Below are positions 1-10,349 of a DNA stretch of 64,000 nucleotides, piece by piece. Each line of letters starts with the position of its first letter. Position 1 is the first letter of the stretch. Below the pieces are notes generated by a model. The model searched no databases. It saw only the letters and a program-made list of their open reading frames with translations, and was not told where the DNA came from. Source of the stretch: Nannochloropsis salina CCMP1776 (lineage: Eukaryota; Sar; Eustigmatophyceae; Eustigmatales; Monodopsidaceae); contig SDOX01000006.1 of assembly GCA_004565275.1 (NCBI GenBank), positions 1,202,183-1,266,182 of the forward strand, read 5' to 3'. The translations under genes were made by a program, and so were the position numbers.

Positions 1-1344
1 GCGGAAGTGGAAGAGTCCATGGGTGGCAGTGCCGGGGGAGGTGGAGACGGAGACGAAGCCCCTCTCCTGGGCCTTCGCGGGGGAGGGGAAGGCAATGGGG
101 AAGAAAGGGTTGGAGCGGGCAGCATGGAGATGGAGCAAGGAGGACGGAACGGAGCTCGGGGAGGGGGGGCGTCTCTTCCCTTCTATTTGGTCGGTAATGT
201 GCTGCACACGTTGCTCGCACCCGTGCGATACATGGCGGGCGTGGGGGAAGGGATGGAAGGGGAGACACAGAATCCGAAGGAGGCTGCGGAGGCGTTCATC
301 AAAAACTACGAGAAAGAGTATCACTGCGCAGGGGTGGAGGGAGGGGGAGGAGGGGGGGGGGAAGAAAGGGAGGGGGCGGGGGAAATCGGCGAAGGGGGAG
401 GCTACGCGTGGACCCCGCGACCCCGTCCTCGATTTCTTCCCCTTTCGTTCCACGACGCCACCCAGCTTGCCTCCAGGGAAGGCAAGCTTCTGCTGGTCTA
501 CGTGCACGCCCCGCTCCACGAGCACACGCCCGCCTTTGTCCAACGCATCTTGAACACGGACCCGATCGTCTCCTTTCTGGACGGCAACATGTTGGTCTGG
601 GGGGGCTCGGTCCACTCCGCCGACGCCTGCCAGACCGCCCAGATCCTCGACGCCGCCGCCTTTCCCTTCATTGCTCTCGTCGCCTGTCAGCGGCACCCTC
701 ACCTGTCCGTCTTGGAACACATGGAGGGGGTGACGGCAGACACGGGAGCCGAGGTGATCCTCCAGCGGCTGACGGCGGCCATGGCCCGCCTGCAGGCGGC
801 AATGGAACAGCAGCAGGCCGTGGTGCGGGAACGGGAGGAACGATCCCGCCTTCAAGCGGAACAGAACCGCGAGTACCAAGAAGCCTTGGAGGCGGACCGG
901 CGCCGGGAAGCCGCCTTGGTGGCGGAGAAGGCACGGGCGGTCCAGGAAGCGGAGGCTGCCCAGAGAAGGGCGGAGGAGGAGAGGGAGGAAGAGGAAAAGA
1001 AACGGGTGGCCTATGCCCAGTGCATCGCCGAGAAACAATCACGGCTTCCCCCAGAGCCCGCCCCTGGCTCACCTGGCGCTTTGCGGTTGCGATTGCAGTT
1101 CCCCCATGGGAAGAAATTGGACAGAAGCTTCCGTCCCACGGATTCCATCCAGGTCGTGAGGGATTTCATCGACGTGCAGGTGGCGGAAGAGGAGAAGGGT
1201 TGGAAGGAGGAAGGGTGCAGGTTGGTGAACTATAGTCTGTCCACACCGTTTCCGAAGAGGACCTTTGCCGAGGTAGGAATGACGTTGCAAGAAGTCGGAT
1301 TGCACAGTGCCGACACAATATACATCACAGATTTGGATGCATAG
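1..1344 (+). CDS. UBX-domain protein, FAF2/UBXD8-like (5' end possibly off window)
   Basis: Likely adaptor that recruits the Cdc48/p97 ATPase to ubiquitinated substrates at the ER membrane or lipid droplets. The frame is open to the window edge; the first in-frame ATG is at 19, so an N-terminal UBA domain may lie outside. From that ATG the protein is about 441 residues: a Gly/Glu-rich start, a short hydrophobic stretch near residues 50-75 (LPFYLVGNVLHTLLAP) where UBXD8 has its membrane hairpin, a thioredoxin-like UAS domain near 135-260, a long charged coiled coil near 265-345, and a C-terminal UBX domain. The UBX part begins LRLRLQFPHG, carries the FP(K/R)R-type loop (TPFPKRTF) and ends DTIYITDLDA. 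Family assignment comes from the UAS-coiled coil-UBX order. The hydrophobic segment is weak, so a soluble FAF1-like role cannot be excluded. An AATAAA lies about 35 nt after the stop. Confidence 0.82.
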   Translation, partial: AEVEESMGGSAGGGGDGDEAPLLGLRGGGEGNGEERVGAGSMEMEQGGRNGARGGGASLPFYLVGNVLHTLLAPVRYMAGVGEGMEGETQNPKEAAEAFIKNYEKEYHCAGVEGGGGGGGEEREGAGEIGEGGGYAWTPRPRPRFLPLSFHDATQLASREGKLLLVYVHAPLHEHTPAFVQRILNTDPIVSFLDGNMLVWGGSVHSADACQTAQILDAAAFPFIALVACQRHPHLSVLEHMEGVTADTGAEVILQRLTAAMARLQAAMEQQQAVVREREERSRLQAEQNREYQEALEADRRREAALVAEKARAVQEAEAAQRRAEEEREEEEKKRVAYAQCIAEKQSRLPPEPAPGSPGALRLRLQFPHGKKLDRSFRPTDSIQVVRDFIDVQVAEEEKGWKEEGCRLVNYSLSTPFPKRTFAEVGMTLQEVGLHSADTIYITDLDA

Positions 1345-3427
1345 GACAGTAAAAGGGGACGATGGAGATGGTAGTGAATAAATCTTGACCGAAAATTAAT
1401 TTTAAGTAAACGCAAATGTATCCCATCGACCATTACGCAAGCCCTTTGGAGACTAGTTCTGCACTGTAATCACTCGCACTTTCCTTATCCTCCTCCTGGC
1501 ATTCACTTGCTTCGGGCCCCTTCACATTTATGCGGACGTATTTGTATGATGTTCGTTCGCATCCGAGATTGACACAAGAGGGTACGTTGGCATTCCACGA
1601 TCTGGCCATTTTGCAAGGTATGCAACGGGCACAACATTCCAAGCTATATGTTGCTGGCATGCTCATGACGCGATTTTCCTTATGGAAGCAAACGCGGTCA
1701 CGGCTTAGTGATTAAGCTAGGCTCTCGGTAAGGGCTGCCGCCGATGAAGGAGTCGTCACGTCAGTCACGATTTGCTCGTGACATATTCCATCGTACATAA
1801 CACGTCGCCTCATATCCGAGAATTTCAAGCCGCCAGGGGCATGCTGTCTTCTCGTTGATATCATTCCATCCTTTGTGACCGACAATGATACTTTAGAAAA
1901 TTAGTATCTGAATGGATTTTTGAAAAGATTGATTTCAACTCGTGGAGGACCACTTTTTAATCAGTGCCTACGCCCAATGGAAGGTGATGAAGAAACAGAT
2001 GGACACAACACAGGCGCGATCCGGAAAAGAGGAACATTTACTGGATCTGGGCTCGGCAAGCACAAGTGGCAGGGTTTGCCTATTTCTCTTGACATATTTG
2101 TGGCATTGTAAGAGTAGAGGGATTCATCATTCTTCTTACAAAGCTACCCACTCTTAGATATGCATGCAATCCGGACGACTGTGGAAGCTAATTTAGAGCT
2201 TCCTGAAAGGGAGAAAATGTCACAAAGGAAACTTTATAAATACTTGAAGTAACGGGGTAATTAAGTACCAAGCTCAGAGCTCAGCAGATCTTTATTAGAC
2301 AAAAAGGAATAGCATTTTTTGGGAGAAGATCGATCGCTATAAAGAGCTTACAGGCGCATAAGCTCCCGATTTGTCAAAGCCAAGTGACTACGGCGGCAGT
2401 AGGTTGAAAAGCTTCGAACGGCAAGCGTTTACACAAATAAATTAGCGCACTTATCAAGTATCTAACTGAAGGGAAGAAAGTAGAAATGATAGCAAGCACC
2501 ATTCGAAAATCGAGCTGCGAGAAAGATAAATTCTCAAACAACGAAGGACAAATGCGCTTACGCGCTCAGATCCGTGCGTGTAGGCAATGGTAGGACTGAG
2601 CTCTTTCGCTCCGTGGGCCCCGGCCCAGCCTCTCAGTCCTCGATCGCATGGTCCATACAAACATATAAAAAGCCCTCTGCCTCCTATAGCCTTGACACGC
2701 CCTAGAAACGCTTATTTTAACATAGCCAAATAGCACTTTTCCCCGCCCAAACGCCTTCCATGGGCGTAAACGCTTTAACGGGCCCATCATGGGCCCGTTC
2801 GATCGCCCAGGCACTCTTCTATCCTTTGTCATAGGAGCTCTGTGGCCCTCAAAGGTCCTTCAAATGTTTATTCTGATCGTTTTTAAAACGAATTTCCTGC
2901 ACATTGCCACATCTTCATACGCACTTTTGATGCCACTTCAATTCCAAAGTGCGATCATTTTCCAGTCATCGGTTATTCACATGGGCCCCTTCAAAGCGGC
3001 TAAACGCAACGGCTGAAAAGCGGTCTGCTGACCAGGGCCGTTACTCCTACCTGTCACCAAGCAGTGGTGACATCACATTTATAAATGGCGCTTAAGCTAT
3101 TAGGGGTGCACTGGCAGAATGTGTGAGCCTGAAAAATGAATTTTTGACGCTCTACAATGTGTTTTTGCTGGGGCTTCGCCCCAAAGGGGCGGCCCCCCAG
3201 GGCGCCCGTAGTACCCCCCCTTCGCCGTAAGCCCCCTTTAGATGCCCCTAAGTTTGGGCAGACACGCTTTTGCGGGGGAGGCGTAGTTAGCCATTCATAA
3301 TGACTAAATATTGGTAGGGGTGACGGCCCTGCTATTTAGGGTTTTTCCCGTGAAACCGGTGCTGAAAGATTACAAATGATTAATTATACATCCATGTCTA
3401 ATCAATTTAGCAGGATACTTGTATTAG
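1345..3427. other. Intergenic, no convincing gene; hairpin-rich centre
   Basis: No ORF here has recognisable domain content. The 2.1 kb is less GC-rich than its neighbours. Between 2610 and 3260 it contains several GGGCCC palindromes, an inverted repeat with 11-bp arms at 2777-2799, another with 7-bp arms at 3052-3072, and a GGGGCTTCGCCCC-type stem near 3172-3186. It may hold the promoter of the next gene and a decayed non-autonomous element. Confidence 0.5.
2777..2799. repeat. Perfect inverted repeat, 11-bp arms with 1-nt spacer
   Basis: The sequence reads AACGGGCCCAT-C-ATGGGCCCGTT, so the two arms are exact reverse complements around a single C. It could form a cruciform or be a dimeric protein-binding site. 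No terminal-repeat partner was identified. Confidence 0.7.
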
Positions 3428-4546
3428 ATGACAAAGCTAAGTCGGGAAAGGAGGCATGTGGCAGCATGGTTGGCAATGGCTAGTGCTTCCTTTGTCGGTC
3501 TAAACCTTTACATGGGGTATCAAGTCTTGAAACCCATCCGATTTCCATTCGAAGGAAATGCACAACATCCGGTCGTGAGGCAAGCTCTAAATCAAGTAAC
3601 AGATGGAAATTTGAAAGATGCTGAGGTCACTCCTCAGCGCAGTGTGGTTTCTGATGAGCTCCCGGTTTCTTTTGGAGCGTGTTGCGGAATAGGACATCGG
3701 CTATCGCGAAACCTACCCACATTGGTCTATGCGCAGGGTCAAAACCGATTCGCGCATGCAGTGTGGACTGATGTCCCCTGGGATGAAATTTTTGTCGACT
3801 CGGACATGGTGAAAGCTGGTCGTCAGGCTGAAGAACACTTTGCCAACAGTTTCCCGAAAAATTGGTCTCCCGCAGCAGAAAGCCCTGGGGCAGTCGAAAA
3901 GACGAGTACAACGCGTGATTTGTATATACCCGGTGACATGGTGCGTATGTTCGAGTCAAAAGAAATGTGGGCTGTGGTTTCTAAGCTTTCAGCTTCGCTT
4001 TCGCAACGAGTATTGCGTGTCATGGATCCGCGTCGGAAGCAGTACAAGCCTCTTCATCTATGTGCGCACTTTAGGATCGGAAACAACGAGAAAGGGGATT
4101 GGGAAGCCAAAACTTGGAGGCAAGTAAACGAATCGATAATTAAAACTCAAACTTTAGATGCAATGAAGGCTTGGGTGGCGGAAAGGAAAGATTCAAGCGA
4201 GGTCAGCGTGTTCGTGCCGTCGGACACAGCTGACCTTCCAAAGTGGTTTGCCGAGAACGTACCCCAAGGTTGGCGCGTAATAAATGCAGACATGGATTCG
4301 GCCAAACCGGAATCAGGTGTCTGGTTTGGACAGTTTGGGTCGAATACCTCCGCTGTTTTGAACCAAGAGGAAAAGAATGGCGCCATGGCTGAAGCTGTCG
4401 CTGACCTTTTCGGTTTGGGCGAATGCTCTGCCCTTTGGGTACCGACATACAGCAGCTTCTCGTTGACAGGTATCACACAGACTAAAAGAAGGCAGCAACC
4501 TGTGTTTTTCCGAAAGCTGAGGGAGGAAGGATTCGAAGAGTTGTGA
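3428..4546 (+). CDS. Type II membrane glycosyltransferase, fucosyltransferase-like
   Basis: A 372-residue single-exon protein. A short cytoplasmic basic tail (MTKLSRERRH) is followed by one hydrophobic signal anchor at about residues 11-32, the usual design of Golgi glycosyltransferases. The luminal part starts with a glycine-containing block (CGIGHRLSRNLPTLVYA, about 85-102) resembling the GxGxR nucleotide-sugar motif of GT-B fucosyltransferases. It has an HFRIGN block near 214-219 like the HxRxGD motif of protein O-/alpha-1,6-fucosyltransferase families, and ends with an SSFS-containing block (VPTYSSFSLTG) at the position of family motif III. These three spaced motifs suggest transfer of fucose or a related sugar; donor and acceptor cannot be deduced. 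The start is the first ATG of the frame. No intron is evident. Confidence 0.55.
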   Translation: MTKLSRERRHVAAWLAMASASFVGLNLYMGYQVLKPIRFPFEGNAQHPVVRQALNQVTDGNLKDAEVTPQRSVVSDELPVSFGACCGIGHRLSRNLPTLVYAQGQNRFAHAVWTDVPWDEIFVDSDMVKAGRQAEEHFANSFPKNWSPAAESPGAVEKTSTTRDLYIPGDMVRMFESKEMWAVVSKLSASLSQRVLRVMDPRRKQYKPLHLCAHFRIGNNEKGDWEAKTWRQVNESIIKTQTLDAMKAWVAERKDSSEVSVFVPSDTADLPKWFAENVPQGWRVINADMDSAKPESGVWFGQFGSNTSAVLNQEEKNGAMAEAVADLFGLGECSALWVPTYSSFSLTGITQTKRRQQPVFFRKLREEGFEEL

Positions 4547-4862
4547 GTGAAGTCAGTGCTGGCAAAAAAAGCATTCGATAAGAACTACTAACTAACTAAT
4601 TTAACCACAGCGTACATGAAGCTGCCTTAAATTTTTCGTGCGAATGATTCTATGAGTCGCTGAAATCAACTACCTGTGCCAAATGCGCAGTCTGAATTGT
4701 TACAAAAGCCTCAAGCCAATCTGTGAACATCTCCCCATGCTCTGTTCGCTATCGCCACCCTACCATACCTCCACACAACCCATTGTTCTTCCTCCCCGTA
4801 TTCTCAATTCCTATATTTTTTTCTTACACTACCGTCGCTAGGCTGCATTCTAAACCAGTGTG
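4547..4862. other. Short convergent spacer
   Basis: It separates the 3' end of the fucosyltransferase-like gene from the 3' end of the opposing low-complexity gene. It is AT-richer than both genes and contains no recognisable gene. Confidence 0.6.
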
Positions 4863-7085
4863 TCATGCCAGGCGGCCCCTTTCTCCCAACGACAACTCGA
4901 GTAGGAGTTCCCGTCTCCTTGCCACCAAGGCCTGCAAAATCGCGTCGTCCCTGTACTCGGAAACCTCCTCCCCCATGCCCTCCCCGCACGTTGCTTCGTC
5001 TTCCGTATCCCACCATAGGCTTGCTTCCCCTTCCTCTTCCAAGGCTAAGCTGTCCACACTTTCGGACGACGACGGCGCCGTGTGCCTGTAGAAATTATCC
5101 TGCTTCCCACCCCTATTGCTGGCTCCTTCGTCCTTCTCCTCTTGCCCACCCTCATCTTCGGTCATGTCTGTCTCTTTTTTCTTCTCTTCGTCCCCGCCGT
5201 CCGTCTCCATTTCCCGGAGTGTCCCCCGCACACACGGCCCTACCACATGCGGCGGGTCCGCCTGAGGGGACAAGAGGGGATGGGGACTGGCAAACAGGCG
5301 GGTGTGCACAACTTCTCCTGCCAAATGCTTGACAAGCCTCATGGCTTCGTTGGGCAGATGCTGACGATGGGAGGCGGGGAGGCAAGATGAGTGGGCTGGA
5401 TAGGAAGCGAGGTGGATCGAACCTGGCAGTCGATCGCGCCACCCAGAGGAGAAGGATGGGAAGAGGGGGGGGGAAGGGGACGAGGGAGGAGAGTAGGACA
5501 TGGGGAGGGAGGTCACGAGGGAGTCGCAGCCCTCCTTGTTGTCGCAGCAACCCCGACCTCGGCTGCGGCGGCAGCCACCCCCGCATGCCCCGCCAGGGCG
5601 GTGAGAAGTCAGGTCTTTGCCCAAGGCTGGCTGGCAGACGGTGGCGGACGGAGCGGACGCCGAAGCAAGCCACACGGTGTGCTCCGTCCCTTTCATCGGT
5701 CCGCTCCTGCTTCCATGTGGCTGTACCCTCCTCCCCATCCCAACCGCGGCGCCTCCGGCACCGGCCAGGGGCGTCCGTGACCGCCTGGCTTGTCGCAGAG
5801 CCCGCCGACATTCCAACGCGTCCATCGCCTGGACTTGCTGCCGATAAAAGGTGGGCAACGTCTCCTCCTGGATCGCCTCGATGCTGTCCATGGAGATGGA
5901 GAGGGTTGGCGGGAGAGGGGAGGGCGGCCGGACGACTTCCCCTTCCTGGACTCGAGGGGTGGTGGCGGGGAGGGGGGAGACGAGGGGCGGGGACAGAGGC
6001 CGCCCACCGACGTTCTGGGAAAGGAAGGGCAAGGCGGGAGGGGACGAGGCTTGACCGTGCTCCACCAACAGGTCGTCTTGGGCTGCAAGGCCGACGGAGG
6101 TCGACGGATCGATTTGGGCGATCGCTCCTTCCCCTCCCCGTGCCGAGGCCTCGACACCTTGTCTTCCGTAGTCCGGGTAGCCCGCCTCTCCTGCGTTGCT
6201 TTGCCAGGAGGGGAGGACCAGGTCGTCTTCCATTACCAGGGCTGCCGCCGACAGCGGGGAAGAAGAGGAGGAGGAGGAGGAAAAGGAAGGGGTACTCCCC
6301 AGCAATTCCTGACTCCGCCTCAGGAGGACGTCCGCCTCCTTTTCCAAATCCTGCACCTCCGTCGTCTGTACGCTGGATCGACCTTCAATCTTCTCAGAAA
6401 CATAGAGGCCATGCCGGGAAGATTCGACCTCCCTCAGACCTCGGCGACACACAGAGGCCGCCTGAGGCGGTCGTATCCACCAAAAATCTTCCTCCTTGGT
6501 TCCCAAAAGCTCATTATCCCCCGCGCGGCTCTTTGCCGCCAGACGTTCCTGCTGCTGTCGGTGCTCGTCTCTCTCTTGTCGCGACATGGGAGGTTGCTTC
6601 CGAAATCGACGCATGCACGCGGCTATGACGGACGGGGAGGTCACTTGAAGGTCCTCGGTCCGTGCCTGATTTACCGCCACCTTGGTATCCGTGACGTCCT
6701 CTTTGTTTTCTCCCGTACAAGGACCATTTTCCCTTTGCATCATGTGAATGGCAATGCTGGTGGGCATCTTGTTGTTTTCTGCGAGCTGCTCCGCTGTTCG
6801 ATCGGCTCTCAGGGCGGGTAACCCTCCAGGAATGTCTTGAGAGTGCCGCCTTGAGCCAACCCCATTCATCTTGATTACGTCATCTTCCATGTTATGGGAT
6901 GACAAAATTGCCTTTGCTCCGTCAGTCTCCTGACTTAGAAACCTAGACAATCCGTCGTGCTCAAGGGAGGCGTTGTTCTTGCACCGCGACGAAGAGACGG
7001 GTCCAAGAACAGGAGGCTCCCCGTGCGAACACGAGGGACGGGAGCGAAAGCACGTTGTCAAGAGTTCGACAGGCCTGTGCTGCAT
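4863..7085 (-). CDS. Hypothetical low-complexity protein, 740 aa
   Basis: An uninterrupted 740-residue frame not assigned to a family. Composition is dominated by Ser, Pro, Gly and acidic residues, with a serine run near 270, Pro/Ser-rich stretches near 345-395 and 545-575, and acidic patches near 645-700. A more ordered-looking segment at about 155-200 (RRFRKQPPMSRQERDE, then EDFWWIRPP) is the best candidate for a conserved motif; similar RFRxxPPxSR patterns occur in some centrosomal proteins, but this is too short to name a function. The C-terminus forms a Leu/Arg helix. A Cys/Gly-rich run (GGACGGGCRRSRGRGCC) near 500 is unusual. Retained introns are possible, since parts of the frame are simple sequence; only the ordered segments are safe. 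Confidence 0.5.
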   Translation of the reverse strand: MQHRPVELLTTCFRSRPSCSHGEPPVLGPVSSSRCKNNASLEHDGLSRFLSQETDGAKAILSSHNMEDDVIKMNGVGSRRHSQDIPGGLPALRADRTAEQLAENNKMPTSIAIHMMQRENGPCTGENKEDVTDTKVAVNQARTEDLQVTSPSVIAACMRRFRKQPPMSRQERDEHRQQQERLAAKSRAGDNELLGTKEEDFWWIRPPQAASVCRRGLREVESSRHGLYVSEKIEGRSSVQTTEVQDLEKEADVLLRRSQELLGSTPSFSSSSSSSSPLSAAALVMEDDLVLPSWQSNAGEAGYPDYGRQGVEASARGGEGAIAQIDPSTSVGLAAQDDLLVEHGQASSPPALPFLSQNVGGRPLSPPLVSPLPATTPRVQEGEVVRPPSPLPPTLSISMDSIEAIQEETLPTFYRQQVQAMDALECRRALRQARRSRTPLAGAGGAAVGMGRRVQPHGSRSGPMKGTEHTVWLASASAPSATVCQPALGKDLTSHRPGGACGGGCRRSRGRGCCDNKEGCDSLVTSLPMSYSPPSSPSPPLFPSFSSGWRDRLPGSIHLASYPAHSSCLPASHRQHLPNEAMRLVKHLAGEVVHTRLFASPHPLLSPQADPPHVVGPCVRGTLREMETDGGDEEKKKETDMTEDEGGQEEKDEGASNRGGKQDNFYRHTAPSSSESVDSLALEEEGEASLWWDTEDEATCGEGMGEEVSEYRDDAILQALVARRRELLLELSLGERGRLA

Positions 7086-8817
7086 CTACTACGGCAGGCG
7101 ACTGTGTGAAATTTGATAGATAAGTCTAAGAGACGTATAACCGATGTATGGAGGCGAAGTACTTTTGGCAGAAACTCCGTTCGTTCGCGGAAAGGGCTCA
7201 GGTAGAAGATACCATCATGAAAATGGGTGAGGTTGAGGTTTTCGGCGACGCTTGAACGAAAAGAACCACACCGGGAGATACCACAGAGTCTAGCACACGC
7301 CCCGGTCGAAATTTCCAAGAAAGGCGTGCTGAAAGCATACACCGCACTAAGTTGGATGACGGAGGCGTTCTCAAGCGCGCAGCGTTTAAAAAGGATTGCT
7401 ATTTTCCTTTTTGTTTTGCGGATCTTGTCCTCGACTTTCGGCTGCGGCCCATTTTCATGATGGTACTATTACTTCTCATGCCATGATTTCATTCGGAACG
7501 AATGTAAATTAATTTTTCGCGAAAAACCATTGAAATAATAATATGTCTGTTATATAATCTATAAGTCAAAAGTGGGGGCGAACTTTTTACGGTTGAGGCT
7601 GGGGAATGAATGACACATGCTCTGGCTGGCTATTTCAGGGAAAAACTTTTTAGACAACAAGGCAAAGGTACCTACCTTTTCCTGACATTTGATTTTTCAG
7701 GATTCATAGCCTTCTCTCTCGGTGTACAGCTACTGGCTCCACTGCACAACGTGGAAACACGCATGGCATCACCTTCAAAAGATTCTTTCTGCCATTTTTT
7801 TTGTAGCATGCCCTCCCGGCCAAACGTCAATTGCCCTCTCGAAGCTCCCTTCCTTGTAAGCATACTCAGACTACGCGAAGAAAGGAATTTCCAGTGATTT
7901 ATCCTGCAGCACTGAAATTTCACCGAGTTCTGGGGAACTCGTAATGGGTCCGAGGTTTCCAGGGTGCCCAAGGTTGTGTCTGGGGAAGATAAGGGGGTGT
8001 AGAATTTAGCCGATGGAGACAAGTTGCAGGCACAAGGCAAAGGAACCAGCCACAAGACGGAAACCGATTGCGATGCGTGATGCATTTTTTTTCTTTCTGC
8101 AATAACTACATTATTTCAATCGATCTGTCAAGGAACCAGGCTTGTGATCTCTCATTTACCGTGGCTTTCGACGTGAACCACCGTTCGTCTTCCTTTTTTT
8201 TAAAAAAAGGCAATCTCTCTATTTCTCTTGGCTTCGTCAAATTATCACTTTCTTAGGTTTGATTCCTTGTTATATCGTCAATACCTCTTTTGCATGTAAG
8301 GAGGAGCGTTTGTGCACCCTCACAACTTTATATTCCGATGCCGACGGGAAGTTCGGGATACCGCCACCTACCGCTTCGTCATTATCATACTGTGGGTGTG
8401 TTCAATAATTAGCGGGCCTGCACCTCTGTTTTTGATAAATTATCTTATTACCTGCCTGCATAGCTACGATACCCACCATTAATATTTAACCCTATGCCCA
8501 CGAGTACTTCTGTTCCGCTACACCATATGTATTGGAACTTAACCTCTCTGCTTAAGAGCAAATGCGCACAGTCACAAGCAGCAAGAGGCATCAGACCACG
8601 TAAAATAGCAAAAATGATGCGTTAGAAGGTCAGTGAGACGCCATCATATATCCTCAAAGTCATCCCCGTCCACCCTCCCGCCCTCTCTGTCGATTTTGAC
8701 GAACTCTGCGAGACCACTCGAGCCTCTCCGTGTCAACATAACGACGATTCGCTCTCCTTCTTTCCCTTCCTTCCCAATCCCTTCCCTCTTCCAAGACCCT
8801 CCCAGCCCCCTCCTTTC
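7086..8817. other. Intergenic, nothing recognised
   Basis: 1.7 kb of AT-rich sequence with poly-T and poly-A runs and only short unrelated frames. It should contain the promoter of the 740-aa gene on its left and the 3' end of the coiled-coil gene on its right. No RNA gene or repeat family was recognised. Confidence 0.5.
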
Positions 8818-9724
8818 TTAGAGGCTTTCGTACTCCAGGCGTTCCACCTGTTCCAGCAACCATCGCAGCTCCGTCCGTGTCCTTTGAAGCTCGGCAAGAT
8901 CGCGGTGCAATTGCACCAAGTCGGCCATCGTCTGCTCCCGTTTACGACCTTTCCCTCCTTGGGTGGCAGCGAGCGTGTCCTGCCCCTCCTCCCCTCCTCC
9001 CTCCTCCTCTTCGTCACTGCTGTCCTCCTCTTCGCCCTCTCTGCCTGCGGCCACTTTTCCTTCGCACTCGCGCCAACGCCCGGACCCGACCATCAAGGAG
9101 GGCACCGTCGTCAATGCCTTGGATGCGATTCGTCTTCCATGCTCATCATAGGCCTTCAACGCGTCGAAACCCGATTCCAAGACTTTGGGCAACGCCTGCG
9201 TCTCGTCTCCGCACCCTCCTGCCTGATTGCGGCTGTCCAGACCATGTCTTGAAAATGCTTCTTCTTCGGCCAATTTCGCGTTGTGAATTATTTGGGTGCG
9301 AAGCTCCTCTGCTTCCGCCTGCTTGCGGGCATACACAGCACTAAACATATGTATGAAGAGGCAGGGACGGGGAGAAGTGAACGACATTATGAGTAAAAGA
9401 AGCCACCATCCCGCGTGAAAATGTTGTTGTTGCACCTAGTATCACTGCAACACGAGGGCTGAATGAATGCGAAAGAAGCCGGCGCTCACATCCTCTCCTC
9501 CCCTCCGTCGTAGTAGATGCTTCTCATCCCTCTTTTCTACTCGTCCTCTACCCTTTCTTTCCCCGCACTCACGCTACAATTGCCTTAAACTTGGCCCTTG
9601 GCAATGGGCTCGTGGTGAGTGTGAACAGCTTGCCCTTGATCTTCTTCTTCTTGACTTTACGGGTCGCGTCACCCCGGCTAATGCCTGACAGACTGTCATC
9701 CGTTCTTGTGTTGCTGCCTTTCAT
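8818..9724 (-). CDS. Hypothetical coiled-coil protein, two exons
   Basis: Two exons read rightmost first: 9724-9573 and 9340-8818. The donor is GC|GTGAGTG and the acceptor TTTAG|TGCTG; the phases join exactly, giving 224 residues. The first exon ends in a basic block (KVKKKKIKGK) followed by LPRAKFKAIVA, which continues across the junction as AVYARKQAEAEELRTQ. The middle carries an acidic run (EEEDSSDEEEEGGGEE), and the C-terminus is a predicted coiled coil rich in Leu/Glu/Arg. The start is uncertain: an in-frame ATG 61 codons upstream (9907) would add a hydrophobic segment. I recognise no family. The cross-junction continuity of an alpha-helical pattern supports a real gene. Confidence 0.5.
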
Positions 9725-9907
9725 CGTTTCCCTGATGACAGAAACCAAGCTCGTGCAAATCAACCTGGTTAGCCACAAGGATACCAGGTCAGATGAGAAT
9801 TGCTGGGATGCGAACATCAATCGGAAGAAGCTGGAGTGTTGTTGCAGTGCACCGAGGAAGTGAAATAGGAGAGCATATGGCAATACCCCCGCCCGCCGTC
9901 GTAACAC

Positions 9908-10349
9908 TCATTGCTTCTCCTGAACACTACTACCACGCCGCCAAGTCAAGTACTCCTTATATGTCCAGACGTAAGGACGGGCATTCGTCCCCAAACAAGG
10001 CAGTCTTGGTGTCAGAACACGGAGACCACCGGCGCCATGAGACACCTCTGTCCGGTTTTGATTGCTTGCGCGTGCTTGGGCGAGTTGCACATGGACATGC
10101 GGTGATCAAAGCCTCGCTTAATGCAAGTCAAGACATGGCGAGGGCACTTCATCATCAGCACCACCTCGTGTGACCCTTTACAGGCTGTCGACGCTCCATG
10201 CGTCAGGGATGTGCGTTACAAGATTGCCGATTTACCAATCTAATTCGTTTCATCCGATCTCGCGGACCTTGCGAGAGACGCGACGAGCAGCTGCTCTCGC
10301 TTCTGCCTAAGCCTTTTGTAGCCCATTTTCCCCCCGGGAAGCTTGTGAA
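9908..10349. other. Divergent spacer, nothing recognised
   Basis: It lies between the divergent starts of the coiled-coil gene and the SEPSECS gene and probably carries both promoters. No TATA-like element or other motif is convincing enough to mark. Confidence 0.45.

Noticed and set aside
3335-3352. TTAGGG-containing string possibly telomeric
   Set aside because: A single copy only; no interstitial telomere array.
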